Shown: positions 7,593 to 15,280, counted from the stretch's first letter. The stretch: 64,000 nucleotides of DNA from Ardenticatenaceae bacterium (GCA_030065875.1 JASJCR010000018.1:84803-148802), one strand, 5' to 3'. Notes: a model not told the origin generated them from the letters alone. Numbers and translations: made by a program.

Positions 7593-7676
7593 GGGGATAA
7601 ATGCTAATTGCTAATGGCTATTTGTCAATAGCTAAAACCTTTAGCTATTAGCTATTGGCCTTAGTCATTAGCCATT
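7593..7676. repeat. Heptad array filling the rmlD-glycosyltransferase spacer
   Basis: Seven-base units such as AATTGCT, AATGGCT, ATTTGTC, AATAGCT, TTAGCTA, TTGGCCT and TAGTCAT run end to end. The array supplies the last codons and stop of rmlD. Confidence 0.75.
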
Positions 7677-8498
7677 AAGAAATTCTGCCACCGCTTCTTC
7701 CCACGGCCGCAGGGTGATCCCGATTGCTGCTCCATTGAGATTGAGCAGTTCACCGTAATGAGGTGGGGTTGATAGGCGGTCAAATTCAGTGGACAAAATC
7801 GGTTCATTGGTCACATCAGTTAATCCTGCCTGACGCAGGATTTCATTGGCAAATTCCCAGCGGGAGCAGGCGCCTTTGTTGACAAAATGATAGGTGCCGA
7901 ATTGACCGGTCTCGATTAGCTGGGCGATCGCTTGGGCCAGGTCTGGGGCGTAGGTTGGATTGCCAATTTCATCGGTTACCACGCGCAGTCGGCCGGTTTC
8001 GCGGGCGCGGCGCAGGATGGCGTGGATAAAATTTTTCCCCCCGACCGAGAAGAGCCAGGCGGTGCGCACGATGTAATGTTGGGGCAAAATCCCCCGAATA
8101 TTAAACTCACCGGCCGCTTTGCTTTTGCCATACGGGTTGAGCGGCCGGAGGGGCATCCATTCTTCATAGCCACCCGGCCGGTCACCGGGAAAAACCTCGT
8201 TGGTGCTGACCTGCAGCAGGGCGGCTCCGGTTTGCAGACAGGCCAGGGCCAGGTTTTGCGGACCGAGGGCGTTGCTTTTGAAGGCCAGCGCATAATTTGA
8301 GACGCACCCGTCGACATTCGTATAGGCGGCGGCATTGATGACCACCTGCGGCCGTAGCGTGTCGATCAGCTCAAAGATCTGTTTTTGATTGGCGATGTCG
8401 TAATGGGGCAGGTCAACGGCCGTGACCTGGTGATGGGCAAGCGACTGCTGCAGGGCCCGGCCGAGCTGACCCTCCCCCCCGGTGATGAGAACATTCAT
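7668..8498 (-). CDS. rmlD: dTDP-4-dehydrorhamnose reductase
   Basis: RmlD makes the last step of dTDP-L-rhamnose, reducing dTDP-4-keto-rhamnose with NAD(P)H. The 276-residue protein has the short-chain-reductase fold. It begins MNVLITGGEGQLGRAL, has VVINAAAYTNVDGC (about 54-67), STNEVFPGDRPGGYEE (the family usually has STDYVFDG) and the catalytic Y-x-x-x-K in NPYGKSKAAGE. The S-T-N-E-V-F variant is worth noting but keeps the serine. rmlA, rmlB and rmlC are not in the window and must lie elsewhere. Start at 8498 directly abuts a heptad array, with no obvious ribosome-binding site. Confidence 0.9.
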   Translation of the reverse strand: MNVLITGGEGQLGRALQQSLAHHQVTAVDLPHYDIANQKQIFELIDTLRPQVVINAAAYTNVDGCVSNYALAFKSNALGPQNLALACLQTGAALLQVSTNEVFPGDRPGGYEEWMPLRPLNPYGKSKAAGEFNIRGILPQHYIVRTAWLFSVGGKNFIHAILRRARETGRLRVVTDEIGNPTYAPDLAQAIAQLIETGQFGTYHFVNKGACSRWEFANEILRQAGLTDVTNEPILSTEFDRLSTPPHYGELLNLNGAAIGITLRPWEEAVAEFLNG

Positions 8499-8586
8499 AA
8501 ATAATCAATGGTTAATGGTCAATAATCAATAATCAACTGGTCTTAATTGACAATTGAGTATTAACTATTGGCCATTGACAATTATA
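8499..8586. repeat. Heptad array between recR and rmlD
   Basis: AT-rich units (AATCAAT, GGTTAAT, GGTCAAT, AATCAAT, then TTAATTG, ACAATTG and so on) fill the spacer from the rmlD start codon to the recR stop. The two halves are roughly inverted. Confidence 0.75.
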
Positions 8587-9184
8587 ATTCCTGTCGTCCT
8601 TGCAGGGCCCGGCTCAGGGTCACTTCATCGGTGTATTCGAGATCGGATCCGACGGCCAGACCGCGAGCAAGGGAGGAGAGTTTTAAGCCAAAAGAAGCCA
8701 GACGCCGCTCGAGGTAGCGGGCGGTTGTATCTCCTTCGAGGGTGGCGTTGGTGGCGATAATGACTTCGCTGTATTCACCGGCGTCAATCCGCTTAACCAA
8801 TGATTCAATGGTCAGGTCATCGGGACCGATCCCCTCAACGGGGGAGATTGAACCGTGTAAAACGTGATAGCGGCCCTTAAAAGCGCGCGACCGCTCAATA
8901 GCCACCAGGTCGAGCGGTTCTTCGACCACGCACATCAGCGTGCTGTCTCGCTCTTCGTTGGTACAGATCACACACGGGTCATCCTCGGTGATGTTGTGAC
9001 AGATCGAGCAAAAGCGGGTATTTTCTTTTAAGGCCACCAGGGCATTGGCCAGGTCAACCGCCTGATTCGGGTCGGCACCGCGCAGCAAAAAGAAAGCCAG
9101 GCGCGAGGCGGACTTGGGGCCAATTCCCGGCAGGCGGGAAAACTCGTTGATGAGCTGTTGGATTGAACGGGGGAGGACGGACAT
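8582..9184 (-). CDS. recR: Recombination mediator RecR
   Basis: RecR works with RecF and RecO to load RecA on gapped DNA. The 200-residue protein has the N-terminal helix-hairpin-helix (LPGIGPKSASRLAF, 18-31), a four-cysteine zinc finger (C59, C62, C71, C74 in CSICHN and CVICTNEE) and a Toprim domain with VVEEPLDLVAIER. Length is normal. It lies downstream of ybaB, the usual bacterial order, though dnaX is not next to them here. Its stop codon falls inside the flanking repeat array. Confidence 0.97.
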   Translation of the reverse strand: MSVLPRSIQQLINEFSRLPGIGPKSASRLAFFLLRGADPNQAVDLANALVALKENTRFCSICHNITEDDPCVICTNEERDSTLMCVVEEPLDLVAIERSRAFKGRYHVLHGSISPVEGIGPDDLTIESLVKRIDAGEYSEVIIATNATLEGDTTARYLERRLASFGLKLSSLARGLAVGSDLEYTDEVTLSRALQGRQEL

Positions 9185-9268
9185 GGTTAATTGCTAATTG
9201 CTATTTGCTAATTGTCAATTGCTAAATTTTAGCTATTAGCTGTTGATAATTAGCCATTGACAATTATA
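9185..9268. repeat. Heptad array between ybaB and recR
   Basis: Units of the form TTAATTG, CTAATTG, CTATTTG, CTAATTG and TCAATTG, then an inverted half (TAGCTAT, TAGCTGT, TGATAAT, TAGCCAT, TGACAAT), fill the spacer from the recR ATG to the ybaB stop. Confidence 0.75.
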
Positions 9269-9644
9269 AATTGAGCCCCAACCCACCCAGCATATCGTTC
9301 AGGCCGCTGACGCCGGACGAAATTGATTCCATCCGTTCGGCCGCCATTGCCTGTGATTGTTCGATCGCCTGGTTAACGGCCGCTACAAGCATATCCTGGA
9401 CCATCTCTTTTTCTTCCGGATCAAGCAGCTCTTCATCGATTTCTATCGCTTTGACCCGCTGATGACCGGAAATTTCAATGGTGATCGCCCCGCCACCGGC
9501 GGAGACGGTCATAAATTCATCTTCTAACGCCTGCTGCGCGGCCGCCATATCTTCCTGCATTTTCTGCACCTGGGCCAGCATCGCGTTGGGATTGTTGGGG
9601 GTCTTTTTTGCCTTTGATTTTCCACGGAATGAACGTTTTGCCAT
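9264..9644 (-). CDS. ybaB: YbaB/EbfC family nucleoid-associated protein
   Basis: A 126-residue small DNA-binding protein. After a basic N-terminal stretch (KRSFRGKSKAKK) come the family helix (LAQVQKMQEDMAAAQQALE), the beta region GGGAITIEISGHQRVKAIEI and the closing helix with NQAIEQSQAMAAERM. It ends in the glycine-rich tail DMLGGLGLNL. The ATG at 9644 is selected because AAGGAG lies ten bases upstream; a longer reading frame exists but lacks support. The partnership with recR is conserved across bacteria and suggests a role in DNA repair or nucleoid structure. Confidence 0.95.
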   Translation of the reverse strand: MAKRSFRGKSKAKKTPNNPNAMLAQVQKMQEDMAAAQQALEDEFMTVSAGGGAITIEISGHQRVKAIEIDEELLDPEEKEMVQDMLVAAVNQAIEQSQAMAAERMESISSGVSGLNDMLGGLGLNL

Positions 9645-9748
9645 GGTAAAAATACTCCTTCTAGAGCGAATCAGCACGGCCCTGCGGGCCTGCCAGCTCA
9701 TTAGCTTAATAGCTCTGTGATGATTGGGGTCTATTGTAGCCGGAAAAT

Positions 9749-9822
9749 AGACAACAGACTACAGACCTCAGACTTCAGACATCAGAAGGTTTCTGTCGTC
9801 TGAAGTCTGAGGTCTGTGGTCT
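9749..9822. repeat. AGACNNC heptads as an inverted pair
   Basis: Left half: AGACAAC, AGACTAC, AGACCTC, AGACTTC, AGACATC. After an 8-base turn the right half is GTCGTCT, GAAGTCT, GAGGTCT, GTGGTCT. The halves are complementary enough for a hairpin of about 30 pairs. It lies in the spacer between the permease stop and ybaB. Confidence 0.85.
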
Positions 9823-10623
9823 TTAATAGTGGGCGAGTGTCCCTTCACGTCGGGCATAATCAACCGCCTGGCCAAAAAACCACAGCGAAAAGGGAAAAAG
9901 CAGGAGGCAGAACAGGGCCAAAATCGAAAGGTCCCAGCGAGCCTCAAACCAGGAGGCTCCGTTGATTAACGCCAGGCGCATGACGTTAAGGGCATAGGTG
10001 ATTGGCAGAAGATTGGCGATAAACTGGAGCCAGTCCGGCAGGAGAGAAATCGGGTAGTAAATGCCACCGAGCAGGGCGAACAGGCTGGAAAGGAGGGCGG
10101 TAATCGGGTTACCGCGCTTGATGATCATGATCACGCCGGCCGATAAAATGCCGATACTGGCAAAGACGAGAATTGACAACAGGAGACTAAAGGCGGCCAG
10201 CGGCCAGTTGGCGGCCGACAGATCCAATCCAAGAAAAAGCCCCAGCACAAAATAGGTCAGAACCTGAACCGTGGTAAAAAAATAATTCCACCCGGCTGAG
10301 CCCACAATCATCGTCGAAACCGGTGTTGGGGTCATGAGAACCGCCTCTAACGTCCCGGTTGTTTGTGATTGACGCAGGGCCGTGGAAAAGGAGCTGAGCC
10401 CGGTGCCAAAATAATTGTTAAAGGCGATACCGATCAGGACAAAAGCGAAATAATCCCCGTCAAACCCCTCGAGATACGGAGAAGCCGAATCGCCTACCAG
10501 ACGCGAAATAAAGAAAAAGGTAAACGCCCGAAAAAAGATGCCGAAAAAACTCAAAAAGAATGAGAGGCGATAGCTGGTTTGGATGTGATAATCGCGGAGG
10601 AAGAATGAGAGTAGGAGACGCAT
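9823..10623 (-). CDS. ABC-2 type transporter permease
   Basis: A 266-residue permease with about six membrane segments, belonging to the ABC-2 family that exports drugs, lipids or polysaccharides. Characteristic features are the N-terminal amphipathic start (FLRDYHIQTSYRLSFFLSF), a middle stretch SQTTGTLEAVLMTPTP and the late helix motif PISLLPDWLQFIANLLPITYALN. It is an orphan in this window: no ATP-binding subunit lies within 40 kb on the same strand, and the Wzt ATPase at 52.3 kb is too distant to claim as partner. The ATG is three bases from an upstream heptad array and has no Shine-Dalgarno. Confidence 0.88.
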   Translation of the reverse strand: MRLLLSFFLRDYHIQTSYRLSFFLSFFGIFFRAFTFFFISRLVGDSASPYLEGFDGDYFAFVLIGIAFNNYFGTGLSSFSTALRQSQTTGTLEAVLMTPTPVSTMIVGSAGWNYFFTTVQVLTYFVLGLFLGLDLSAANWPLAAFSLLLSILVFASIGILSAGVIMIIKRGNPITALLSSLFALLGGIYYPISLLPDWLQFIANLLPITYALNVMRLALINGASWFEARWDLSILALFCLLLFPFSLWFFGQAVDYARREGTLAHY

Positions 10624-10626
10624 GTT

Positions 10627-10690
10627 AGACTTCAGACCTCAGACTACAGACTTCAGAACTGTGGTCTGAGGTCTGTGGTCTGTAGTCTAC
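10627..10690. repeat. AGACNNC heptads as an inverted pair
   Basis: AGACTTC, AGACCTC, AGACTAC, AGACTTC then GTGGTCT, GAGGTCT, GTGGTCT, GTAGTCT. It spans exactly from the permease start to the proC stop and includes the TAG of proC. Confidence 0.85.
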
Positions 10691-11502
10691 TTCCCTAATT
10701 CGGCCGATCGTTTGTAAGCGGCCATGATGCCCTGGGCCAACGTCGCCCGCAGGTTGCCCTGTTCGAGGGCGAAGAGCCCGGCCGCGGTGGTGCCCCCGGG
10801 GGACGTCACCTGGTTGCGCAGTTGGGCGATGTGAATGCCGCTTTCCCGGGCGTAGAGGGCGGAGCCCACGACGGTTTGGATGACGATTTGTTCGGCCACC
10901 GGCCGGGTAAATCCCATTTGCACGCCGGCATCGATCATCGCTTCCAATATTAAAAAGACATACCCCGGTCCAGAACCGTTAATCGCCGTGGCCATGTCGA
11001 GATATTTCTCTTCGGCCACATAAGCCGCCTGGCCACAACCGGTTAAAATCGCTTCGGCCGCCTGAGCTTGAGCATCGGTCACCTGCTCGGCCGCTGTCCA
11101 GATGGTCATGCCTTCCCCCACCATAGCCGGGGTATTGGGGATGGAGCGCACGATGGCCGGGTGCTCGAGGCTGTGTTCGATTGTCTCGATCGTGATACCG
11201 GCCATAATGGACAGCACCAGGGTGTGGTTTTTAAAATGACCGCGCACCCCGGCCGCCGCCGTAGCAAAATATTGCGGTTTAACCGCCAGGATCACCACAT
11301 CGGCGTCCAAGGCGGCCTCCCAGTTGCTGGTGGTCGTGCGAACCCCGTATTTTTCTGCCAGATGAACCAGTCGGTCGTGATTGATATCGGCCGCCAAAAT
11401 TTGTGAGGGTTGCACAACTTCTTTGCGCAGCAGCCCGGCAAAAATCGCTTCCGCCATATTTCCGCTGCCGATAAATGAGATGGTCTGATTTTTAAGAGAC
11501 AT
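10687..11502 (-). CDS. proC: Pyrroline-5-carboxylate reductase
   Basis: ProC makes proline from pyrroline-5-carboxylate with NAD(P)H in the cytoplasm. The 271-residue protein starts ISFIGSGNMAEAIFAGLL, the dinucleotide-binding loop. It carries VILAVKPQ, the family motif RSIPNTPAMVGEGMT and the C-terminal signature around GSGPGYVFLILEAMIDAGVQ through VTSPGGTTAAGL. Length and motifs are complete. Although it is an amino-acid gene, I see no leader peptide or riboswitch in its 5' region, which is wholly occupied by a repeat array. Confidence 0.97.
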   Translation of the reverse strand: MSLKNQTISFIGSGNMAEAIFAGLLRKEVVQPSQILAADINHDRLVHLAEKYGVRTTTSNWEAALDADVVILAVKPQYFATAAAGVRGHFKNHTLVLSIMAGITIETIEHSLEHPAIVRSIPNTPAMVGEGMTIWTAAEQVTDAQAQAAEAILTGCGQAAYVAEEKYLDMATAINGSGPGYVFLILEAMIDAGVQMGFTRPVAEQIVIQTVVGSALYARESGIHIAQLRNQVTSPGGTTAAGLFALEQGNLRATLAQGIMAAYKRSAELGK

Positions 11503-11657
11503 GTTAGGTTAACAGTTACCGGTTATTAGTTATTGGTTTATTAGTTTATTGGTATATTGGGGTTGGTTGTAATATGCCATTATACCAATACACAAATATA
11601 CCAATAATCAATAACTAATACCCAATAACCAACAACAATTAACCAGTAACTATTAAT
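11503..11657. repeat. Long AT-rich heptad array, inverted halves
   Basis: One half is rich in GGTTATT, AGTTATT, GGTTTAT, TAGTTTA; the other in ATACCAA, TAATCAA, TAACTAA, TACCCAA and TAACCAA. Together they can fold into a long imperfect hairpin. The array fills the spacer from proC to the acetyltransferase stop. Confidence 0.75.
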
Positions 11658-12529
11658 TGAGGAGGCTCAAATCGCTGTGTTTTGCTTTGCTTGGTTAGCA
11701 CGTAGAAGACGCGGTGGCCGAACTCGTTGGTTGTGCGAGTGACGTCTGAAAAAATGTATCCACGTGAGAAATAAGCTGAAAAAATCGCTTTGGCGTGGAT
11801 CCGCCATGATTTTTCAAGTTCGGGGTTTTGCTGCCCCATTTTTTTTATATTACCCGGAATTTCCAGCAGAATTTGTTCATGATCCACCACGTTAAATCGC
11901 CTTGGAGGGACGACGAGGCCACTCTCGGCCGTTGTTGTGGGGTTGGCAATGGGGACTTCTCGGGAGAGATAGCCATCGAGCAGGACGATCGGTCTTGTTT
12001 GATTGAGCCGCTTCTCGACATATTGTGAATCGATCCACCACTCAAGCAGGCAGCGATGGCGCAGCGGACCGTACCAGTCGGGCAAAAAAGTACCGGTAAT
12101 CCCGCCGAGGTGACCCAAGTTAAGCCAGCCGTTGCGCCCCATCAGTGGATCGAAGGTCCAGGTCATGAGGTTGATGCCGCGCTGGCGGCACCGCTCGCGC
12201 TGGGCCAACTTGAGCCGCCGGCCGATACCCATGCTTTGATAGTCGGGGAGGACTCCCAGCTGATGGGAATAAAGCTGCAGCCGCTCCGCGGGCGGGAGGT
12301 TTGCCCGCTCATCCTGATAGGGGATCGCCCCCAAGATGCCAAACGCATAGCCTATTAGCTGATCCCGATCAAACGCCCCGACGGCAATTCCTCCGCTGTA
12401 TCGAGCGGTTTTCATAAATTCCCACGGAACGAGGGAGCGCTGATCTCGGCTCCAGGCTACCGTTTGAACTCGCTCTATCTGCCGAAACTCTTCTGTGCCG
12501 GATAGATCGCGAATGATAATCGAATCCAT
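11639..12529 (-). CDS. GNAT-family acetyltransferase (COG3375-like)
   Basis: About 296 residues. The GNAT fold is shown by LIGYAFGI, then YSHQLGVLPDYQSMGIGRRLKLAQR, where the Q/R-x-x-G-x-G/A loop that binds acetyl-CoA is QSMGIGRRL. The following LMTWTFDPLMGRNGWLNLGHLG is typical of the COG3375 subgroup, whose substrate is unknown. The ATG at 12529 gives an N-terminus (MDSIIIRDLSG) like the family; an ATG at 12565 would add twelve residues. It lies in a run of minus-strand genes but probably has its own promoter. Substrate cannot be predicted. Confidence 0.82.
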   Translation of the reverse strand: MDSIIIRDLSGTEEFRQIERVQTVAWSRDQRSLVPWEFMKTARYSGGIAVGAFDRDQLIGYAFGILGAIPYQDERANLPPAERLQLYSHQLGVLPDYQSMGIGRRLKLAQRERCRQRGINLMTWTFDPLMGRNGWLNLGHLGGITGTFLPDWYGPLRHRCLLEWWIDSQYVEKRLNQTRPIVLLDGYLSREVPIANPTTTAESGLVVPPRRFNVVDHEQILLEIPGNIKKMGQQNPELEKSWRIHAKAIFSAYFSRGYIFSDVTRTTNEFGHRVFYVLTKQSKTQRFEPPQLIVTG

Positions 12530-12659
12530 AGATACTGCTGAATCCTGATTGTTTACTGCGAGCATAGGATTGGTTCAGGGCCAACAAATAGCGCACGGCC
12601 GCATCACATTTTGAAGCCGCACGGATCGACAAGAAAAGCAAAAACTATTCAAAAATAAA

Positions 12660-12735
12660 TTATCCGCAGATTACGCAGATGGCCGCAGATTTTTCTCTGT
12701 AATCTGCGAAAATCTGCGCAATCTGCGGACAAAAT
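12660..12735. repeat. GCAGATTACGCAGAT-type dispersed repeat
   Basis: CCGCAGATTACGCAGATGG is followed, in inverse orientation, by AATCTGCGAAAATCTGCGCA. The two halves form an imperfect hairpin. The same family is seen at 2919-2945 with a different base composition. Confidence 0.65.
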
Positions 12736-12761
12736 ATTTTAGAAAAGTTTCTGTAAACCAC

Positions 12762-12800
12762 TTAACTCAGGTTGCGACCATGTTACGCAACCTGAGTTAA
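12762..12800. repeat. Perfect 15-bp inverted repeat
   Basis: TTAACTCAGGTTGCG (12762-12776) and its exact complement (12786-12800) flank a nine-base loop. ATTTT follows on the plus strand. It lies 58 bp past the prepilin peptidase stop and may end that transcript, though the T-run is on the wrong side for a minus-strand terminator. A smaller relative with the same GCG-loop-TTACGC centre is at 15441-15465. Confidence 0.75.
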
Positions 12801-12858
12801 ATTTTAACAATTTGAAATCGTGGTTTTTTAACTGTGCCCAGTGTAAGGCAAATTGCTG

Positions 12859-13608
12859 TCAGCCAAAGTACCAGTCAACAATTTGTGGACCCCATAGTAG
12901 CATAACCATACCGGCCGTGGCTAGAAATTCACCGTATGGGATGCGACTGCGCCGGTGGAGAACGCGGGCGAGGATGAGAATAAAGCTGATGATGCCACCC
13001 AATAAAATCCCCAAAATTAAGGCAAACAAAATAAATTCAAAGCCGAGCATGGCCCCCATCGTCATGGAGAGGGTTACATCGCCAAATCCAAGGGCCCCGG
13101 GTCCAAAGGTGAGGTTTCCGATCCAGTAAAGAACGTAGAAGAATACAAAGCCCACGGCCGCACCAACGAGGGCGGACAGCCAGGTGTTTCCATTTTCCAT
13201 TAAAGGGCTCAGGGCGATGGCCAGCAGCGTCGTGGGGAACGTCACGATGTGCAAAATGAGGCGGTGCTCCATATCAATGACGATGACCAAAATCAATATG
13301 GCGAAGTAGAAGGCGGTTATCAAAAGACCCGGCCAGGTCGAGAAGAAAAAGGGTAGAACGGCAAACACCACGGCGGTACCGATTTCGACAAGAAGGGTCC
13401 GTCGTCTTTCCGCCTCACCACAGTTGGGGCACTGTCCCCGATGCAAAATAGCGCGCGTCAAGCCCAGCCAGCCGCTCGGCGCGTGCTTGTAACCGCAGTT
13501 TGGACAGTGGGGCATTTGCACGGCCCGTCGTTTTGGCAAATCATCCGCCAGAGCATTGATGACGCCACCAACAAGAAAACCGATAATGGCAAATAATAAA
13601 TTAATCAT
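12859..13608 (-). CDS. pilD: Prepilin peptidase (type IV leader peptidase, A24)
   Basis: An inner-membrane aspartic protease that cleaves and often N-methylates type IV pilin-like precursors. The 249-residue protein has an N-terminal cytoplasmic zinc-binding loop with C35, C38, C60 and C63, and about seven membrane helices. The two catalytic aspartates are D112 in VIVIDMEHRL and D177 in the G-x-G-D motif GALGFGDVTL. The cysteines suggest the full bifunctional form. No pilin, PilB or PilC gene is in the window, so its substrates lie elsewhere. A TATAAT ends seven bases before the ATG. Confidence 0.95.
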   Translation of the reverse strand: MINLLFAIIGFLVGGVINALADDLPKRRAVQMPHCPNCGYKHAPSGWLGLTRAILHRGQCPNCGEAERRRTLLVEIGTAVVFAVLPFFFSTWPGLLITAFYFAILILVIVIDMEHRLILHIVTFPTTLLAIALSPLMENGNTWLSALVGAAVGFVFFYVLYWIGNLTFGPGALGFGDVTLSMTMGAMLGFEFILFALILGILLGGIISFILILARVLHRRSRIPYGEFLATAGMVMLLWGPQIVDWYFG

Positions 13609-13615
13609 GAGGATG

Positions 13616-13621
13616 ATTATA
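13616..13621 (-). promoter_or_regulatory. -10 box for leaderless prepilin peptidase mRNA
   Basis: Minus-strand TATAAT (13621-13616) is separated from the ATG at 13608 by seven bases, and no Shine-Dalgarno is present. Confidence 0.55.
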
Positions 13622-13653
13622 AATGATGTGGGTGGGGGAGGAAATGGGAAAAA

Positions 13654-13796
13654 AGACCATAGATCATAGACCTCAGACTACAGACCACAGACCTCAGGAT
13701 ATATTTATTGACGAAAGCAAATCCGCGCCTCGTGTACAATCCTCTGAAGTCTGTAGTCTGAGGTCTGTGGTCTGCCTGTGGTCTGAAGTCTTCGAA
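13654..13796. repeat. AGACNNC heptads, interrupted inverted pair
   Basis: Left run (13654-13699): AGACCAT, AGATCAT, AGACCTC, AGACTAC, AGACCAC, AGACCTC. Right run (13741-13796): GAAGTCT, GTAGTCT, GAGGTCT, GTGGTCT and more. A 40-bp insert of unrelated sequence sits in the loop. Because it is palindromic, it gives meaningless open frames on both strands. Confidence 0.8.
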
Positions 13797-13802
13797 ATGG
13801 GG

Positions 13803-13808
13803 TATAAT
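13803..13808 (+). promoter_or_regulatory. -10 box for the TPP riboswitch transcript
   Basis: TATAAT, preceded by TGGGG in an extended -10-like setting, lies about 18 bases ahead of the aptamer. No strong -35 is visible, as that region is repeat sequence. Confidence 0.5.
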
Positions 13809-13825
13809 AGATTTCACAATTAAAT

Positions 13826-13915
13826 ATCCGCGGGTGCTGGGTAAAACCCGGCTGAGATACGGTGTGTGACAGCGTGAACCGATGACCTGATCCAGATAAT
13901 ACTGGCGTAGGCAAT
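13826..13915 (+). promoter_or_regulatory. TPP riboswitch aptamer (THI element)
   Basis: The conserved core is complete: CGGGTGC with the P3-side GGCTGAGAT, then ACCTGATCCAGATAAT and CTGGCGTAGG. This binds thiamine pyrophosphate. CCTGATCC in the aptamer (13886-13893) is exactly complementary to GGATCAGG (13949-13956) in the downstream terminator, an obvious antiterminator pairing when no ligand is bound. The first gene downstream is a thiamine-binding protein, as expected. Confidence 0.95.
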
Positions 13916-13928
13916 TTTGAGAACGCTC

Positions 13929-13967
13929 AGCCTCCTACCGATTAAACAGGATCAGGGGGCTTTTTTT
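13929..13967 (+). terminator. Riboswitch-controlled intrinsic terminator
   Basis: AGCCTCCT (13929-13936) pairs with AGGGGGCT (13954-13961), one G-U, followed by six more T. Its 3' half overlaps the antiterminator partner of the aptamer. Confidence 0.9.
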
Positions 13968-14063
13968 ATGCCTGCTAAGGTTTCACAGCAGTTAATTGGA
14001 TCATATTAAAAACCAGCCGCGGCTGACTGAAAAGAAAGTGATTAAAAACGCCAGAAAAGCGCT

Positions 14064-14144
14064 GGCTGAGCCTGTCGAAGCCGAAGCGGATCAACAAATA
14101 AAACTTTCCGTTTTGATCCGACTCAGCCTTCGACAGGCTCAGGC
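14064..14144. repeat. GAGCCTGTCGAAG inverted repeat between riboswitch and thiB
   Basis: GGCTGAGCCTGTCGAAG and, 80 bp on, CTTCGACAGGCTCAGGC form the outer stem; CGGATCAA and TTGATCCG form an inner stem. The same unit occurs as another inverted pair at 15362-15410. This is a widely dispersed environmental repeat that seems to have inserted between the switch and its gene. Confidence 0.85.
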
Positions 14145-14196
14145 ATCGTCTTCAATGAGTTTTTAAACACGATTCACTTGAAATTGAGGAGAGAAA

Positions 14197-15240
14197 ATGA
14201 AGAAGGGACTTTTTTTACTGGTGGCGATACTGTGGGCAATAGCGGGCTGCGGCACGTCACAGACGGCCGAGCCGGTAAATCTGGTGTTGATGACCCACGA
14301 CAGTTTTGAAATCGGCGCGGAAACGCTGGCCCAGTTTAGCGAAGAAACCGGCATAACCGTTGAAATTTTTAAGGCGGGGGATGCCGGTGAAATGGTCAAC
14401 AAGGCGGTATTGGCCAAGGATGCTCCCCTGGCGGACGTCTTGTTTGGGGTGGACAATACCTTTTTGAGCCGGGCGTTGGATAATGATATTTTCCTGCCTC
14501 ATGAATCGGAGGCGCTGGCCGTGATTTCACCTGAACTGCGGCTTGACGAGCAAAACCGGGCGATTCCCATCGACTACAGCGATGTTTGCCTCAATTATGA
14601 CAGGGGGTGGTTTGCCGATGCCGGTATCGCTCCGCCAGCTGACCTGGAAGATTTAATTGATCCGGTTTATGCGGGGTTGACCGTGGTGCAGAATCCGGCC
14701 ACCTCGAGCCCGGGTCTGGCGTTTTTGTTGGCGACGATCGACACTTACAGTGAAGGCGGGTATCTCGATTACTGGGCGGCGCTGGTCGAAAACGACGTGC
14801 TGGTCACCAGCGGTTGGGAAGACGCGTATTTTGGCCAGTTTACCGGCGCTTCCGACGGGGACCGGCCGATTGTGGTCAGCTACGCCAGCAGCCCACCGGC
14901 CGAAGTGTTGTTTGCCGACCCGCGCCCTGAGGAGGCCCCCACCGCCTCGGTGACCGCACCGGGTTCATGTTTTCGGCAGATCGAATTTGCCGGTATTTTG
15001 AACGGGACGGAGCATAGCGAAGCGGCCGGTCAGCTGATTGACTTTATGTTAAGTAAAACGTTCCAGGATGATATCCCCCTCAACATGTTTGTTTATCCGG
15101 CCAGCACCGAAGCCACTTTGCCGGAGGAGTTTGTGACCTTCGGTCAGCTGGCCGAGCAGCCGGCCGTGCTTGACCCGGCCGCCATCGCGGAAAATCGGGA
15201 GAAGTGGATTGAGGCTTGGACGGAAACAGTTTTAAGGTAA
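14197..15240 (+). CDS. thiB: Thiamine ABC transporter substrate-binding lipoprotein
   Basis: A 347-residue extracytoplasmic solute-binding protein of the TbpA family. The signal peptide (residues 1-17) ends in a lipobox AIAGC, so it should be lipid-anchored at C18. Family hallmarks are VNLVLMTHDSFEIG, DVLFGVDNTFLSRAL, IPIDYSDVCLNYD and VVSYASSPPAEV. The ATG follows TTGAGGAGAGAAA. It is controlled by the TPP riboswitch about 230 bp upstream, which confirms a role in thiamine uptake. The permease and ATPase genes (thiP, thiQ) that normally follow are missing: a repeat-filled spacer begins at the stop. It must borrow a transporter encoded elsewhere. Confidence 0.93.
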   Translation: MKKGLFLLVAILWAIAGCGTSQTAEPVNLVLMTHDSFEIGAETLAQFSEETGITVEIFKAGDAGEMVNKAVLAKDAPLADVLFGVDNTFLSRALDNDIFLPHESEALAVISPELRLDEQNRAIPIDYSDVCLNYDRGWFADAGIAPPADLEDLIDPVYAGLTVVQNPATSSPGLAFLLATIDTYSEGGYLDYWAALVENDVLVTSGWEDAYFGQFTGASDGDRPIVVSYASSPPAEVLFADPRPEEAPTASVTAPGSCFRQIEFAGILNGTEHSEAAGQLIDFMLSKTFQDDIPLNMFVYPASTEATLPEEFVTFGQLAEQPAVLDPAAIAENREKWIEAWTETVLR

Positions 15241-15241
15241 G

Positions 15242-15280
15242 AGACCACAGACTACAGACGACAGACTTCAGACCACAGAT
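15242..15280. repeat. AGACNNC heptads
   Basis: Five consecutive units AGACCAC, AGACTAC, AGACGAC, AGACTTC, AGACCAC right after the thiB stop; a clear display of the seven-base period with fixed AGAC and variable NNC. Confidence 0.85.

Noticed and set aside
13623..13823. Small proteins read on both strands between the prepilin peptidase and the riboswitch
   Set aside because: The open frames result from palindromic AGACNNC heptads and overlap a promoter; composition and context argue against coding.
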